From CAWDPQ01 sp963804245 (lineage in GTDB: Bacteria > Acidobacteriota > Vicinamibacteria > Vicinamibacterales > 2-12-FULL-66-21): a stretch of DNA of 64,000 nucleotides. Positions 8,663 to 19,878 of this stretch are shown piece after piece. Numbering within the stretch: position 1 is the first letter of the stretch; each line of letters opens with the position of its first letter. The stretch is taken from the NCBI GenBank assembly GCA_963804245.1, contig CAWDPQ010000010.1:289274-353273 (forward strand), written 5' to 3'. A program made the position numbers and the translations under genes. The notes beneath the pieces are model-generated. The model searched no databases and was not told where the DNA came from. It saw nothing but the letters and a program-made list of their open reading frames with translations.

Positions 8663-9232
8663 TTGAGAGAAGAAGAAGCCTTGAACTGGTCGCACCTGCG
8701 CCTGCGCGATCGCATCAAGCCGGGCGTGCGCGTGCTGTTCGTCGGCATCAATCCCGGCGTCCGATCGGCTCAGACCGGCCATCATTTCGCCGGCTACTCC
8801 AACCGGTTCTGGAAGCTGCTCGGCGAATCACGGCTGGTTCCGGAACCAATCACCTACCTCGATGACGATCGGCTGCCGGAGTTCGGGTTCGGCATCACCA
8901 ACCTGATTGCGCGGCCGAGTCCAGGAATCAACGATCTGGCCCCGCGTGAGTACGTGGCGGGATGGACGATTCTCTCGAGGAAGGTGAAACGCTACCGTCC
9001 GCAGGTGCTGGCACTCGTTGGCGTAACGCTCTACCGTGCGGTCCTGCCACTCATCTCTTCCAGGGACGGCACGGGAGGACACTCGCGTGCGACCGGCACC
9101 GTCCTGGGCAGCCAGCCGCACCTCGTTCACGGCGCGCAGCTGTTCGTGCTGCCCAATCCCAGCGGCCGGAATGCGAACTTCAGTTACGCCGAGATGCTGG
9201 AGGCCTTCGCGACGCTGAAGCGACTACTTTGA
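8663..9232 (+). CDS. mug: Mismatch-specific uracil-DNA glycosylase (MUG/TDG-like)
   Basis: A 189-residue member of the uracil-DNA glycosylase superfamily, removing uracil or thymine from G:U or G:T mispairs. Motif A is VLFVGINPGVRSA (the G-I-N-P-G catalytic loop of MUG/TDG). HHFAGYSNRFWKLL follows as in the family, and LPNPSGRN is the motif B loop that wedges into DNA. The reading frame is intact and the length is usual. The start is uncertain: TTG 8663 is used, but TTG 8681 after AGAAGAAG is also reasonable and would remove six residues. It is convergent with the aldehyde dehydrogenase gene, only three bases away. Confidence 0.88.
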   Translation: MREEEALNWSHLRLRDRIKPGVRVLFVGINPGVRSAQTGHHFAGYSNRFWKLLGESRLVPEPITYLDDDRLPEFGFGITNLIARPSPGINDLAPREYVAGWTILSRKVKRYRPQVLALVGVTLYRAVLPLISSRDGTGGHSRATGTVLGSQPHLVHGAQLFVLPNPSGRNANFSYAEMLEAFATLKRLL

Positions 9233-9235
9233 AAC

Positions 9236-10714
9236 CTATTTGATGCCCCCAAGGCACAAGTACTTGATCTCGAGGAACTCCTCCATCCCGTACTTCGACC
9301 CCTCGCGACCGATCCCCGACTGCTTCATCCCGCCGAACGGCGCCACTTCCGTGGAAATGATCCCAGTGTTGATGCCCACGATTCCGTACTCGAGCGCGTC
9401 CGCCACGGTCCAGATCCGGCCGATGTCGCGCCCGTAGAAATACGCCGCGAGTCCGAACTCGGTATCGTTCGCGAGGGCGATTGCCTCCGCGTCGGTCTTG
9501 AAGCGGAACAACGGCGCCACCGGACCAAATGTTTCTTCCCGCGCGATGAGCATCGCCGGGGTCACATCGGTCAGGATCGTCGGCTCGAAGAAGCGGCCGC
9601 CGAGCTTGTGGCGGTTGCCGCCGACAAGCACCCGAGCCCCCTTGGCCGTCGCGTCGCGAATGTGCTCCTCGACCTTGTCAACGGCGCGGTCGTCGATGAG
9701 TGGGCCCTGAGTCGCTTCAGCATCGAGGCCCGAGGCCGGGCGCAGCTTGCGTACGGCCACCGCGAGCTTTTCGGCAAACACGTCGTAGACCGAATCGTGT
9801 ACCAGGAGACGATTGGCGCAGACGCAGGTCTGCCCGGTATTTCGGTACTTCGAGATCACCGCTCCCTCGACCGCCGCATCGAGATCGGCATCGTCGAACA
9901 CGATGAACGGCGCGTTGCCGCCCAGTTCCAGCGACAGGCGTTTCACGGTCGAGGCGCACTGTGCCATCAGCAGCCTGCCGGTCTCGGTCGATCCCGTGAA
10001 CGACAGCTTGCGCACCAGCGGGTTCGACGTCAGCTCGCCGCCGAGCTCTTTGGCCGGTCCGGTGATGATGTTGAGCACACCTTTGGGCAGTCCGGCGCGC
10101 TCGCTGAGCTCGGCGAGCGCCAGTGCCGAGAAGGGCGTCTGCGAAGCAGGTTTGAGGACGACCGTACAGCCCGCGGCGATGGCGGGGCCGGCTTTGCGCG
10201 TGATCATCGCCAGCGGAAAATTCCACGGCGTGATGCAAGCCACGACGCCGACCGGTTCCTTCAGGACGACGATCCGCTTGTCGGGCTGGTGCTGCGGGAT
10301 CGTGTCGCCGTACACGCGTTTGGCCTCCTCGCCGAACCATTCGAGGAACGAAGCCGCGTACGCCGTCTCACCCTTTGATTCGCTGAGCGGTTTGCCCTGC
10401 TCGAGCGTCATCAACCGCGCCAGGTCCTCCTGATGCGTCATCATCAGGTCGAACCAGCGGCGCAGCACGTTGGCGCGCTCCTTCGCCGTCTTGGCCCGCC
10501 AGGCGGGAAATGCACGATTCGCCGCCTCGATCGCGCGCCGCGTATCCGCCGCGTCGAGTTGGGGCACCGTCCCCAGCACTTCGCCCGTCGCCGGATTGTC
10601 GACGTCGATGGTCTTGTCTTTTTCGATCCACTGCCCGTCGATGTAGGCGGCCTGACGGAACAGCTTCGCATCGCGCAGCTCTGGCGCCGTTCTCACTTGT
10701 GTTTGCGGATTCAT
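9236..10714 (-). CDS. gabD: NAD(P)-dependent succinate-semialdehyde dehydrogenase family protein
   Basis: A full-length aldehyde dehydrogenase (492 residues) that oxidises an aldehyde to an acid with NAD(P). Features include the proton-relay Asn in TPWNFPL, FTGSTETG (Rossmann loop), the general base in LELGGNAPFIVFDDADLD and the catalytic Cys in NTGQTCVCANR, with KEETFGP-like REETFGPVAPLF and the C-terminal PFGGMKQSGIGREGSKYG. These details, especially CVCANR and the KYG end, fit GabD (succinate/glutarate semialdehyde) better than other ALDHs, but substrate cannot be proved. ATG 10714 follows AAGGA. The gene is monocistronic: mug converges at one end and a REP-like hairpin lies upstream. Confidence 0.9.
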   Translation of the reverse strand: MNPQTQVRTAPELRDAKLFRQAAYIDGQWIEKDKTIDVDNPATGEVLGTVPQLDAADTRRAIEAANRAFPAWRAKTAKERANVLRRWFDLMMTHQEDLARLMTLEQGKPLSESKGETAYAASFLEWFGEEAKRVYGDTIPQHQPDKRIVVLKEPVGVVACITPWNFPLAMITRKAGPAIAAGCTVVLKPASQTPFSALALAELSERAGLPKGVLNIITGPAKELGGELTSNPLVRKLSFTGSTETGRLLMAQCASTVKRLSLELGGNAPFIVFDDADLDAAVEGAVISKYRNTGQTCVCANRLLVHDSVYDVFAEKLAVAVRKLRPASGLDAEATQGPLIDDRAVDKVEEHIRDATAKGARVLVGGNRHKLGGRFFEPTILTDVTPAMLIAREETFGPVAPLFRFKTDAEAIALANDTEFGLAAYFYGRDIGRIWTVADALEYGIVGINTGIISTEVAPFGGMKQSGIGREGSKYGMEEFLEIKYLCLGGIK

Positions 10715-10763
10715 GTTCGTCCTTGAAAGAAGCCGACAATCAACCACCGGCTGTCTCGATCAC

Positions 10764-10824
10764 GCCCGGCCTACAAGGCCGGGCCTACGGTTGAACGACA
10801 CGACTAACGACTAGCGACTGACGA
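10764..10824 (-). terminator. REP-like stem-loop plus AGTCGT repeats after the outer-membrane gene
   Basis: Read on the minus strand, the stop of the outer-membrane gene (10825) is followed by four AGTCG(T/C) repeats and then a stem-loop, GCCCGGCC with loop TTGTA and GGCCGGGC (10764-10784). The same order, AGTCGT repeats then this hairpin in the same orientation, follows the S9 peptidase at 16403-16443. There is no T-run, so a classic intrinsic terminator is not proven. Confidence 0.55.
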
Positions 10825-12154
10825 CTAGAAGGCCCACTCCATCCCGATGAGCGGCGACAGGCGATCGGTCAGGCCGCTGTCCCCAATCGCGAATCTCAGG
10901 TTGAAAGTTACCAGCAGTCTCGGTGCCAGGTTGGCCTTGAGACCAAACGCGCCGGACGAGGCCCAGTACGATTCGGTCGTGAAGAAGATGTCGTCCAGCG
11001 TCACGCTGCCGGCCGCTCCAGTCCTCGTCGATGTCCGTTGTGCCACTCTTGGGGAATCAACCACGCGCTGACCGAGAATGTCGAAGATGACGCTCAGCCG
11101 TTCAGCTATGAGGACGTCGGCGCCTACCACGTACATGAACTGGTCGGGGAGATCGGCTTCTTCACCGGTTCGCACATCGCCGGCGAGTGGGCTCTCGCCG
11201 TTCCACTGATAGGCGACGTTGGCGTGCGGCGCAAATGCACCCATGGAAGCCGATACCGCCGCGAAGGGACGTAAACCGAGCGCTCCAGAACCAAGCAGAT
11301 TCTTCTCGTCTCCGGTTGGCATTCGGAGGTCCAGGCCGGCCGCGAACGCCCGCGTGCCCTCGCGCATCAGCGTCGTTTTGACGCGCGCCACGAGGTCGCC
11401 GATGCCGCCAGCCGAACCTTCGGCGAAGTACTGGCGCGCATCTCCGTATCCGCCGATGGCATCTGGATCGCGGAAATAGTGCACACCCAGATTGGACCCC
11501 GTGCCAATGCGGTGAACCGTGGCATTCGAGAGCATTGCCAGCCGCGTCTGGACCAGGGGCACCGCGAGCGAAACGTCTACGCGATCCGTCAACCCATACG
11601 TCAGCGCACCGGTGTACTGGCTGACCGTCGCTTCGATGGTGTTGGCGGTCGCCACGACATCGGCTCGACCGCCGCCGAGCTGGGGGTTGTCGTGCGTGAA
11701 TACCGCGGGGACATTCGTCAGGGGGATACCGTCGAGGTGGTCGAAGGAGAAGAACTGATACGTGTAGCCGAAGGCAATCTTGTTCTTGCCGATGGTTTCG
11801 CCGCGCTCCGCGAGGATCGGGCCGAAGCTTCGCGTCGTCCGCATGAATGTGCCCGTTGCAGAATCGAATTGGTAGGTGAAGCCGGATGCCGGTGACGGCA
11901 GTGGGACAGTAGCGAGCTGGCTCGTGAGCGCGACGTTCATCAGCCTGAACTCCGACTGAAACGCGCTGTTGAAGTGCGCCGCGTGGTTCGTGCCGTCGAG
12001 CTGCACGTCGTCGCTGTTCAACACCAGGCCGCGCGGACCATAGATATCTTCGAACAGCGTGGACAAGGTCGACGGGACGATCCTGCGCAGCGGCAGAAGC
12101 GGCTGAGAAGAGAGACACGAGAAGGCCGAACGCGATGAATCTACACAGGTTCAT
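10825..12154 (-). CDS. Outer-membrane beta-barrel protein of unknown role (frameshifted near N terminus)
   Basis: The N terminus is a clear Sec signal (MNLCRFIAFGLLVSLFSAA then AAAQ). The rest is rich in alternating aromatic/hydrophobic strands (AFGYTYQFFSFDHL, GALTYGLTDRVDVSLAVPL) and ends GMEWAF with a C-terminal Phe, as expected for a barrel of the transporter/phenol-degradation-protein type (MetA-like). One base appears extra near 12084: after removal, AAAQ runs into IVPSTLSTLFEDIYGPRG and gives a 442-residue protein. The start ATG overlaps the stop of the upstream kinase (ATGA), so the two are translationally coupled. Substrate unknown. Confidence 0.75.
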
Positions 12155-14271
12155 CTGAATGCCTCGAAGCGCACGCGGTCGATCACCCACTCGTTGCCGG
12201 CACGGCGGACCGACATCGTGGTACGCGAGTTGGTGTCCAGTCGCTGGCCGTCGACGGTCGACAAGCGGTAACGGCGAGTGAATGTGACCGTGCCGGTATT
12301 CCCAGAAACAGCGATATTCGTATCGTCGATGTCGACGTCGATCCGGCGCGCGTGCAGGAACTCCTTGCGTACGGCCTCTTCCTGCGCGCCCTGGAGCGTC
12401 GGCCAGACACGCTTCAACGCCTCGACGTTTCTCGATTCGAGGGCCTGTGCGTATCGCCGGACCATGTCACGGATGGCTTCCTCGGCCCCAGGCGAAGCGG
12501 GACCCTCGGCGGCGGTGATCGGCGGAGGCGTCGTGGTGCGCGGCGGGGGAGCCGGAGCTGTGGGCGCACGGGGCGCAGGGACAGACGGCAGCTCCACTGG
12601 ACCCTCGGCTCGGGGTACGGTCGGTGTCGGTTGCGGAGCCGGTGCCGCGGGCTGTGGTGCCGGTGCGGCCGGCTGCGTCTCAGGCGCGTTGAGAGGGCGG
12701 CGGCGCATGCTGCTGTGCCGGAGTTGGGGTTGGTGCCGGTGGTGTCGCCAGCTCAGCGGATCTGAACAGGCCGTTCGCCTCGTAGAATTTCGCTGCCGCC
12801 TCGGCCGATTGTCCGGCCTGGTACAGTCGCTGGCCTTCGCGTTCGGCGGTCAGCGCCGCGCCATATGAGGCCGAGCTCGTCGCTACTGATCCGGCCTGCC
12901 GCGCCGCGGCTTTCGCCCGATTCATTCTGACGCGCGCGTCGTTGGCCGCGCGCCGTGCTGCCTCCGGCGTCGTGACGGTTTCAGCTGGCGGCGATGCCTC
13001 CTGCGCGGGCGGGGCAGGTGCCGGCTGTGGTTGCTGCGCCTGCGGGCTCGAAGGCTCTTGCGGTTGAGGACTCTGAGCCGGCTGAGTCACCGGAGGCGGC
13101 GGCGCTTGCTCGGTCGTGCGCTCTTTGTCGGGACTTTCACGCAGCGCCAGCCAGCCGACCGCTGCCACGGCGATGACGGCCAGCGCACCCCAGGCAAAAC
13201 CCCAACGGCGCGATGTTGCCTGCACCGCGGTAATCGGTCGATCGGAGAGCGCCGCCGGAGCCGGCGACAGAGGCGCACCGTGTCGGACGGGCGCCGAGGT
13301 CCGCTACCGGATGAACGCGGGGGATCCGACGGCAGCCGTTGGGGAGGGAACACCGTACTTGCCGTCGTCACCGCGTCGCTGCCGGACAGGTGCTGGCGAA
13401 TAACGGCAAGATCTCGCGAGATGTCCGTGAGCTCCTGGTATCGTTCGTCACGCGGCTTGGCCAGCGCTTTTTCCACGAGCCAGACCAGTTCCTCAGGGAT
13501 GGTGGAATCGATGTTGTGGAGCGGTTCGGGTACGTCCTGCAGGATCTTGTAGAGCGTGGTGGCGAACGAGTCTCCCTGGAACGCCTTTCTCCCGCTCAGC
13601 ATTTCGTAGAGCACGACGCCGAACGAGAAGATGTCCGCCCGGTGATCCGTACGCTCGCCGCGTACCTGTTCGGGCGACATGTAGTTCAGGGTGCCCATCA
13701 TCATGTTGCTGCGCGTGAGCTCCGACGTCACCATCCGGGCCAGACCGAAGTCGAGCAGCTTCACCACGCCGTCGTCGGTGATGAAGATGTTGGCCGGCTT
13801 GACGTCGCGGTGCACGAGCCCACGGCGGTGAGCGTAGGACAGGCCATCGCAGATCTCGCTGGCCACCTCGAGCTTGCGCCGGAGGCTCATCGGCTCCTGG
13901 CGCGCGAGGCGGTGCTGCAGATCCTCGCCGGTCAGGAACTCCATCGAGAGAAACGGCTGTCCCTCGTGCTCGCCCAAATCGTGGATGGTGATGATGTTCC
14001 GATGCGAGAGCTGACCGGCCGCGCGCGCTTCCCTGAAGAAGCGCTCGCGCAGGTCGGGATTGTCCTCGATGGAGGTGCTGATGATCTTCAAGGCCACCAC
14101 ACGCTCGAGCAGCGTGTCGTGCGCTCGATAGACAACACCCATCCCACCCTGGCCGACTTTTTCGATGATCCGATAGCGTCCGATCGTGGATGTCAGCGGG
14201 GCCTCTGGAACCTGACGATCATAGTCCAGATAGCCAGCCGGCGTGCGATTGACAGCCGCATCACCCGGCAC
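12151..14271 (-). CDS. Membrane Ser/Thr protein kinase with extracytoplasmic NTF2-like domain (frameshifted)
   Basis: Residues ~30-290 are a Hanks kinase: GQGGMG, ALKI lysine, HRDVKPANIF, LDFGLAR and MSPEQVRGE. After a Pro/Ser linker comes one membrane helix (WGFAWGALAVIAVAAVGWLA), then Pro/Gln/Ala-rich stretches, a helical part rich in Ala/Arg and, at the end, a ~110-residue domain (IRDMVRRYAQALESRNVEAL to VIDRVRFEAFR) with the look of an NTF2/DUF4440-like fold, predicted outside the membrane. Two frame shifts are needed, near 13280-13300 and 12690-12710, both in low-complexity linkers; the three parts otherwise read well, giving ~706 residues. The start is GTG 14271. The 3' end overlaps the outer-membrane protein gene. 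Confidence 0.78.
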
Positions 14272-14327
14272 TATCCTCGCCGCCGGTTCAGGTCCAATTT
14301 GTCAGCCTTTTTTCTGCTGGAGAAGGT

Positions 14328-16402
14328 ATGTCTTTCCGCTCGACGGCTGCTCCGCTGACGCTCGCTCTGCTGCTCGGTCTGAGCCCTGGCGCGGCGGAGC
14401 GCCGCGTGCCGACCCTTGACGATCTGCTGACACTCCGAGTGATTGGGGCGCGCAGATCTCGCCCGACGGCGCGCGCGTCGCCTATACGATCTGCTGAGAC
14501 GGACTTCGCACAGGATGCGTTCGTGACCCACATCTGGGTCGCGGAGCACGGCGACGGGGCGCAGCGGTTCAACTCACGCGCGGCGACAAGACGGCGACGA
14601 GCCCGAAGTGGTCGCCGGACGGCAAGTGGCTGGCGTTCACGAGCCCGCGCGTTGGCGATCGCAACCAGGTTTTCGCGATTCGGCCGGACGGCGGCGAGGC
14701 CGATGCAGCTGACCAAGTCGGAGACGCCGGTCTCCAGCTTCTCCTGGTCGCGGGACGGCAAGACACATCGCCTTCACCGCGCCGGATACGCCAACCGAGG
14801 CGCAGAAAGCTCGCAAGGAACATCTCGGCGATTACGAAGTCGTCCGCCGCGACTACCAGCACGTGCACCTGTGGACGGTCGACGTCGAAGAGGCGCTTCG
14901 TGCGCCTGTCGGCCGGGCGTCAGCGTACCAAAGGAAAGGACTTCAGCGTCAGCGCGTTCTCGTGGGCGCCCGATGACCGGTCGATTGCCTTCAGCGGCAC
15001 GATCAACCCAGACCTGATCAACGGCTCGACCGCGGACATTTACGTTCTGACGATCGCCGACGATCGCGTCAAGAAGATCGTCGATCAGCCAGGCCCCGAC
15101 AACGGGCCTCAGTGGTCGCCGGACGGCCGGCAAATCGTCTTCACCAGCGCGATGGGCCGCGACCGGTTCTTCGCGCTGACCTCACGGCTTGCGATCGTGC
15201 CGGCCGACGGCGGTTCACCGCGATCGATCAGCGAGACCTTCGATGAAATGCCGGCGGTGGTGGACTGGACACCCGCCGGACTCTATTTCTCGGCACTCCA
15301 GAAAACCGCGTCTCACCTCTTCCGGCTGGATCCCACGTCCGGCACCGTCACCCGAGTGTCTGCGCCAGACGATCTCATGGGCGGTTCGTTCACGCTGACG
15401 GCCGACGGCCGGCGTGTGGCATACACGGCCGGATCCCCGCGATCGCTTCCCGAGCTGTTCGTGTCCGATGTGCAGCCGTTTGCGCCGCGGACGCTCACGG
15501 ATTCCACCACGCAGGCGGCGGCGTTCGTTCTCGGCACCCGCGAGCTGATCTCGTGGAAGAGCAAGGACGGCGCCACGATTGAAGGGGTGCTGATCAAGCC
15601 TGCGAACTTCGATCCCGGCAAACGCTACCCGCTCTTGTGCATCATTCACGGCGGTCCGACCGGCATCGATCGTCCGGTCCTCCTCACGCCCGATACCCGT
15701 TATTACCCGTCGGATATCTGGGTGGGGCGCGGCGCGCTCGTACTCAAGGTGAACTATCGCGGCAGTGCTGGTTACGGTGAAAAGTTCCGCACCCTCAACG
15801 TGCGCAACCTCGGGGTCGGCGATGCGTGGGACGTGATCTCCGGCGTCGACACGCTCATTGCGAAAGGGTGGGTCGATCCGGCGAAGGTCGTCAGCATGGG
15901 TTGGAGCCAGGGCGGCTACATATCGGCCTTCCTGACCACCTCATCGGATCGTTTTCGCGCGATCTCGGTGGGGGCCGGCATCTCGAACTGGGCGACGTAT
16001 TACTACAACACCGACATCACGCCGTTCACCATCAATTACCTCGGCGACGATCCCGCGGACGATCCGGAAATCTATCGAAAGACGTCGCCGATGTCCTACA
16101 TCAAACAGGCGCGGACACCGACGCTGATTCAACATGGCGAGCTCGATCGGCGCGTGCCCATTCCCAACGCCTACGAATTGCGTCAGGGCCTCGAGGACCG
16201 CGGATTGCCGGTCGAGATGATCGTCTACAAGGGATTCGGACACGGCATCAGCAAGCCGCGGGCGATGCGTGCGGTGATGCAGCACAACCTCGAGTGGTTC
16301 AATCACTACTTGTGGGGGGATCCGAAGCCGGACTTCGCGAGTCCGGAAGTGCCCAAGAAAAAGACGTGGCACCGAATCAAGTCGCTGGTCGCCAGTCGTT
16401 AG
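14328..16402 (+). CDS. S9-family prolyl oligopeptidase (multiple frameshifts)
   Basis: An exported alpha/beta-hydrolase peptidase of the acylaminoacyl-peptidase/DPP type. The N terminus is a signal peptide (MSFRSTAAPLTLALLLGL), then a WD40-like TolB propeller with repeated S-P-D-G blades, then the catalytic domain: SMGWSQGGYISAFL contains the nucleophile Ser, and HGELDRRVPI and FGHGIS hold the Asp and His. Bases ~14940-16402 are in one clean frame. Between ~14440 and 14930 at least six single-base shifts are needed to follow conserved blades (AQISPDGARVAYT, FQLTRGDKTATSPKWSPDGK). The corrected length of ~690 residues is normal. The start ATG 14328 has GGAG upstream. A REP-like stem-loop follows the stop. 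Confidence 0.85.
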
Positions 16403-16443
16403 TCGTCGGTTAGTCCCCGTAGGCCCGCCTTTCAGGGCGGGCG
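16403..16443 (+). terminator. AGTCGT repeats and REP-like stem-loop after the S9 peptidase
   Basis: Two AGTCGT-type units follow the TAG, then CCGTAG and an inverted repeat GCCCGCC/GGCGGGC around TTTCAG. Orientation and order match the element at 10764-10824. It separates the peptidase from a convergent TonB receptor and could terminate both. Confidence 0.5.
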
Positions 16444-16478
16444 TGACTCATCGGCGAGGTTGGACAGTTGACAAATCC

Positions 16479-19400
16479 TCAGAACAAGAACCTCGCCCCC
16501 AGCTGGATCTCGCGCGACGGGAAGCGCGTGCTGGCGATCCGTCCGAACTGCGCGTTGCCAAACGTGACGTTCGGATTCGCGAAAACCGCGTGGTTGAACA
16601 GATTGAAAGTTTCCAGGCGCAGCTCGAGCGACTTCGCGCCGCCGAACTGAGTGCGCTTGAAGATCGAGAAATCGGTGTTGACGAACCGTGGCCCACGCAC
16701 CTGGCCGATCTCGTAGTTGCCGAACTCGAAGAGCGGCGGGTTGGCGAAGCAGCTGGTGTCGAACCACTGGGTGACTTCGCCGATGATTTCGACGTCGCTG
16801 CAGGTGACATTTGCGAAGTTGCCCGAACCGGTGTTCAGCTGCGAAGTGGCGACCTGAATATTGAGTGGATCGCCGGACTGGAACATGGTGATGCCGTTGA
16901 CCGCCCAGCCGTCGAGGAGCCGCTGCATCAGCCGCACTGCCACCGGAGAGGTATCGTTTGCCGGGTCCGAAGGGCAGCTCGTACGCCCAGCTCACCACCA
17001 GGTTGTGAGGAATGTCCACGGCTTTTCCAATCGACGGAGCACGCGTCTCGATCGCCGGGTGGAGGATGAAGGCCGTGTCTTCGCTTCTCGAGAACGTGTA
17101 AGAGACGAGCGCCTGCAGGCCCTGCGAAAAGCGCTTGTCCAGCTTCATCTGCAGTGCGTTGTACCAGGATTCTGCCTCGCCGGATCGCTGGTTGATCACA
17201 GGAATGTTCGGAACGAGGCTGAAGTACGGCCGCCGCTCGTTCATGTTGCCCGGGCCGGGCAGCGGCACGTTGATGTTGCGGCTGACGAAGATATTCTTGC
17301 CGCGCGTTCCCACGTAGGCGACATCGAGCACCGAGTTCCACGGGCAGCTGCCGCTGGACGCCGGCATTGAACATGTGGGCCATGTTCGGCTTGTCGTCCG
17401 CCGGGAAGAAGAACACCGCAAACCCGGGCGGCGGCACCATGGTCGGGGTGAGGGGCGTCGGCGTGAAACCGGGCAGGCCGTCGCTCACGGTGCGGAACGG
17501 TACGAACTGGTCGGAGGTCTGCAGATCGATCTGCTGGAACAGCGGATGATTCCGCTCGAGAGTGCCGCCATTGGCGCCGAAGTTGTCACGGTAATAGCTG
17601 ATGCCATAGGCGCCGCGGAATGCCGTGCGGCCCTCATCCGGCGAATAGGCGACGCCGAGTCGCGGCGCCCACCCACCGTAGAAGTTGGTCGTCAGCGGAC
17701 CGCGATCGTCCGGCGACGCGAGGTGAATCAGACCGTCCGCGAGGCTGAAGTTCGTCTGCCGGTTGCTCTTTTCTACAGGCGAGGTCAGCAAGTCCCAGCG
17801 CAGTCCCAGGTTCAACGTGAGATTCCGCGTGAGACGGTAGTCGTCCTGAGCGAAGAAGCCAACGAAGTGAATCTGCACTTCCGGGTAGGTGTCGACGAAA
17901 TCCCGCTGAACCCGGTTGGGCAGACCGAGCAGGAAACTGGCGAACGGGTGCCCGGTGTTCGCGGCGCCGCGGTTGCTCGTGAAGTTGCGGTCGAAGGTGA
18001 ACAATCCTCTTGGCTGCGTCTGGGGGTTGGTCAGCGTTGACGAGATGTTCCGGTAGTCGCCGCCGAATTTCAGCGAGTGCTTGTCGACGAGCCAGGTGAA
18101 GGTGTCGGAGAACTGCAGGGTCTTGCCGATCCGCACGGAATTGCTGAATCCCGGCGAGGCGGTGCGCAGGAAGCCGGTCACATTGAAGTCGGCGATACCG
18201 AAGGTGTAGGGATGCCCCTCGATGTTGCCATTGGGAATCCCCAGCTCGTTGTTCTTCGGGATACCGAAATCGGAACCGAACTGGGCGAGGTCGTACTTGT
18301 TGACGCCGAACCGGAACTCATTGAGCCGCGCAGAGGAGAGCGTGTAGGTGTGACCGATGACGGCGTTGTAGTTACCCGACTCCGACCGGTTTCCGCCTGA
18401 CATGAAGATGTTGGCCGTCGGCGGTTCCACGAAGTCGCGGTCGGCGCGCGAGTAACGCGCGAAGAGCGAGCCCCACTTCCCGAGGACGAAATCGCTACGG
18501 ATGTCGAACGCGTCCTGGTTTTGGGTGATGACGTTGTTCTCGAGGTAGTTGTCGGCAAGGCCGCTGCGGTTTGGCAGCGGGTAGAGTTCGGTCACCTGTC
18601 GAACGATCGGGTTGATGCGGCCGGAAGGGATCACGTTGCCCGCAAACTGCTGTCCGGTGAGTGGATCGAAGATCTGCGCGCCGGTCGCGCTCAGGTCACC
18701 GCGCCGCATGTCGGCTGTCGGAACCGTCGTGATGACCGTTCGCCCCTGGTCCTGACGCAGGCCCTGATAGTCCCCGAAGAAGAAGGCGCGGTTCCGCAGG
18801 ATCGGGCCGCCGAAGGTCGTCCCGAACTGATGCGAGTTGAACGGCGCTTTGGTCACCGCGAAGAAATTCCGCGCGTAGAGTGAATCGTCGCGGAAATACT
18901 CGAAGACCGACCCACTGTATTGGTTGGTACCGGAGCGGATACTGAGGTTGACCACGGCGCCACCGAAGACGCCGAATTCCGCCGTCGGGTTGTTCGTTTG
19001 TACCTTGAACTCCTGGATGGCTTCGAGAGGCGGGGTGATGTTGATGAAAGCATTCAGCGGCTCGTTGTTGGCGACGCCGTCGAGCAGATAGTTGTTCCCC
19101 GACCACGGCAGGCCGTTCACGCTGTGGTGTACGGCGCTACGCGCGCCAGCGGCGGCAGGGTTCTCGGCGAAATCGGCAAACCCGCGCGGCAGCGCGCCGG
19201 GCGATAGCGTGATGAGCTGTTGAAAGAGCCGTCCATTGAGCGGCAGCGACTGGATCTGCTTGTAGTCGATGACCTGACCGAGCTCGCTCGATGTGCTCCG
19301 TACGAGCGGCGCCTCGCTGACGACGCGCACTTCCTCGGTGACCGCTCCGACCTCGAGCGTCACGTCCAGTCGTGACGCCTGCGCGATCTGCAGCACGACG

Positions 19401-19699
19401 CCGCTTTGTACCGCGCGCTTGAACCCGGTCACGCCGACTTCGACAACGTACTCGCCAGGAGCGAGTGCGGTGAAGGTGTAGATGCCCTCCTGGTTGGTTT
19501 TCGCGACGCTGCTGATGTTCGTGGCGATGTTGGTGGCGGTGACCGCCGCTCCCTGCACGACCCCGCCGTTGGGATCGATGACGGTTCCGGTGAGCGTGGC
19601 GCGAATGGTTTGAGCGATCGTCGGGGTAACGCTCAGCCCGATGACCATGACCACCACTGCTCGTGACACCGCGAAGGCTGCTGCTCGAGTCAGGCTCAT
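16479..19699 (-). CDS. Oar-type TonB-dependent receptor (frameshifted)
   Basis: An outer-membrane receptor of ~1073 residues. A signal peptide (MSLTRAAAFAVSRAVVVMVI..PTIAQ) leads into a carboxypeptidase-regulatory-like domain (ATLTGTVIDPNGGVVQGAAV), the plug (residues ~120-230, with SLPLNGRLFQQL and GLPWSGNNYLLDGVANNE) and a barrel of alternating strands ending GARFLF. The best ribosome site, GGAGG, precedes ATG 19699. Two shifts are needed: near 17341-17350 (QLP to WNSVLDVAYVGTRGKN) and near 16950 (before VAVRLMQRLLDGWAVNG). Oar-family receptors in Acidobacteriota are usually assigned to import of large substrates, but the ligand here is unknown. No SusD-like partner is adjacent. It is divergent from the tricorn-like protease. 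Confidence 0.88.
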
Positions 19700-19878
19700 C
19701 ACGACCTCCATTTCCGAGCGGACCACTTCACGTTACGAGTCTCACTGACTCGCGGCAACCGAAATCCGAATGGCTTCCGTTACCGCGGAAGAGTCTGGCG
19801 GACCGTGTGCGGTCACGGCGCAGCCGATTTCCGGCACGTGCTCGACGCGCGATAGGATGAGGTGCTCACGGAGGCCAC

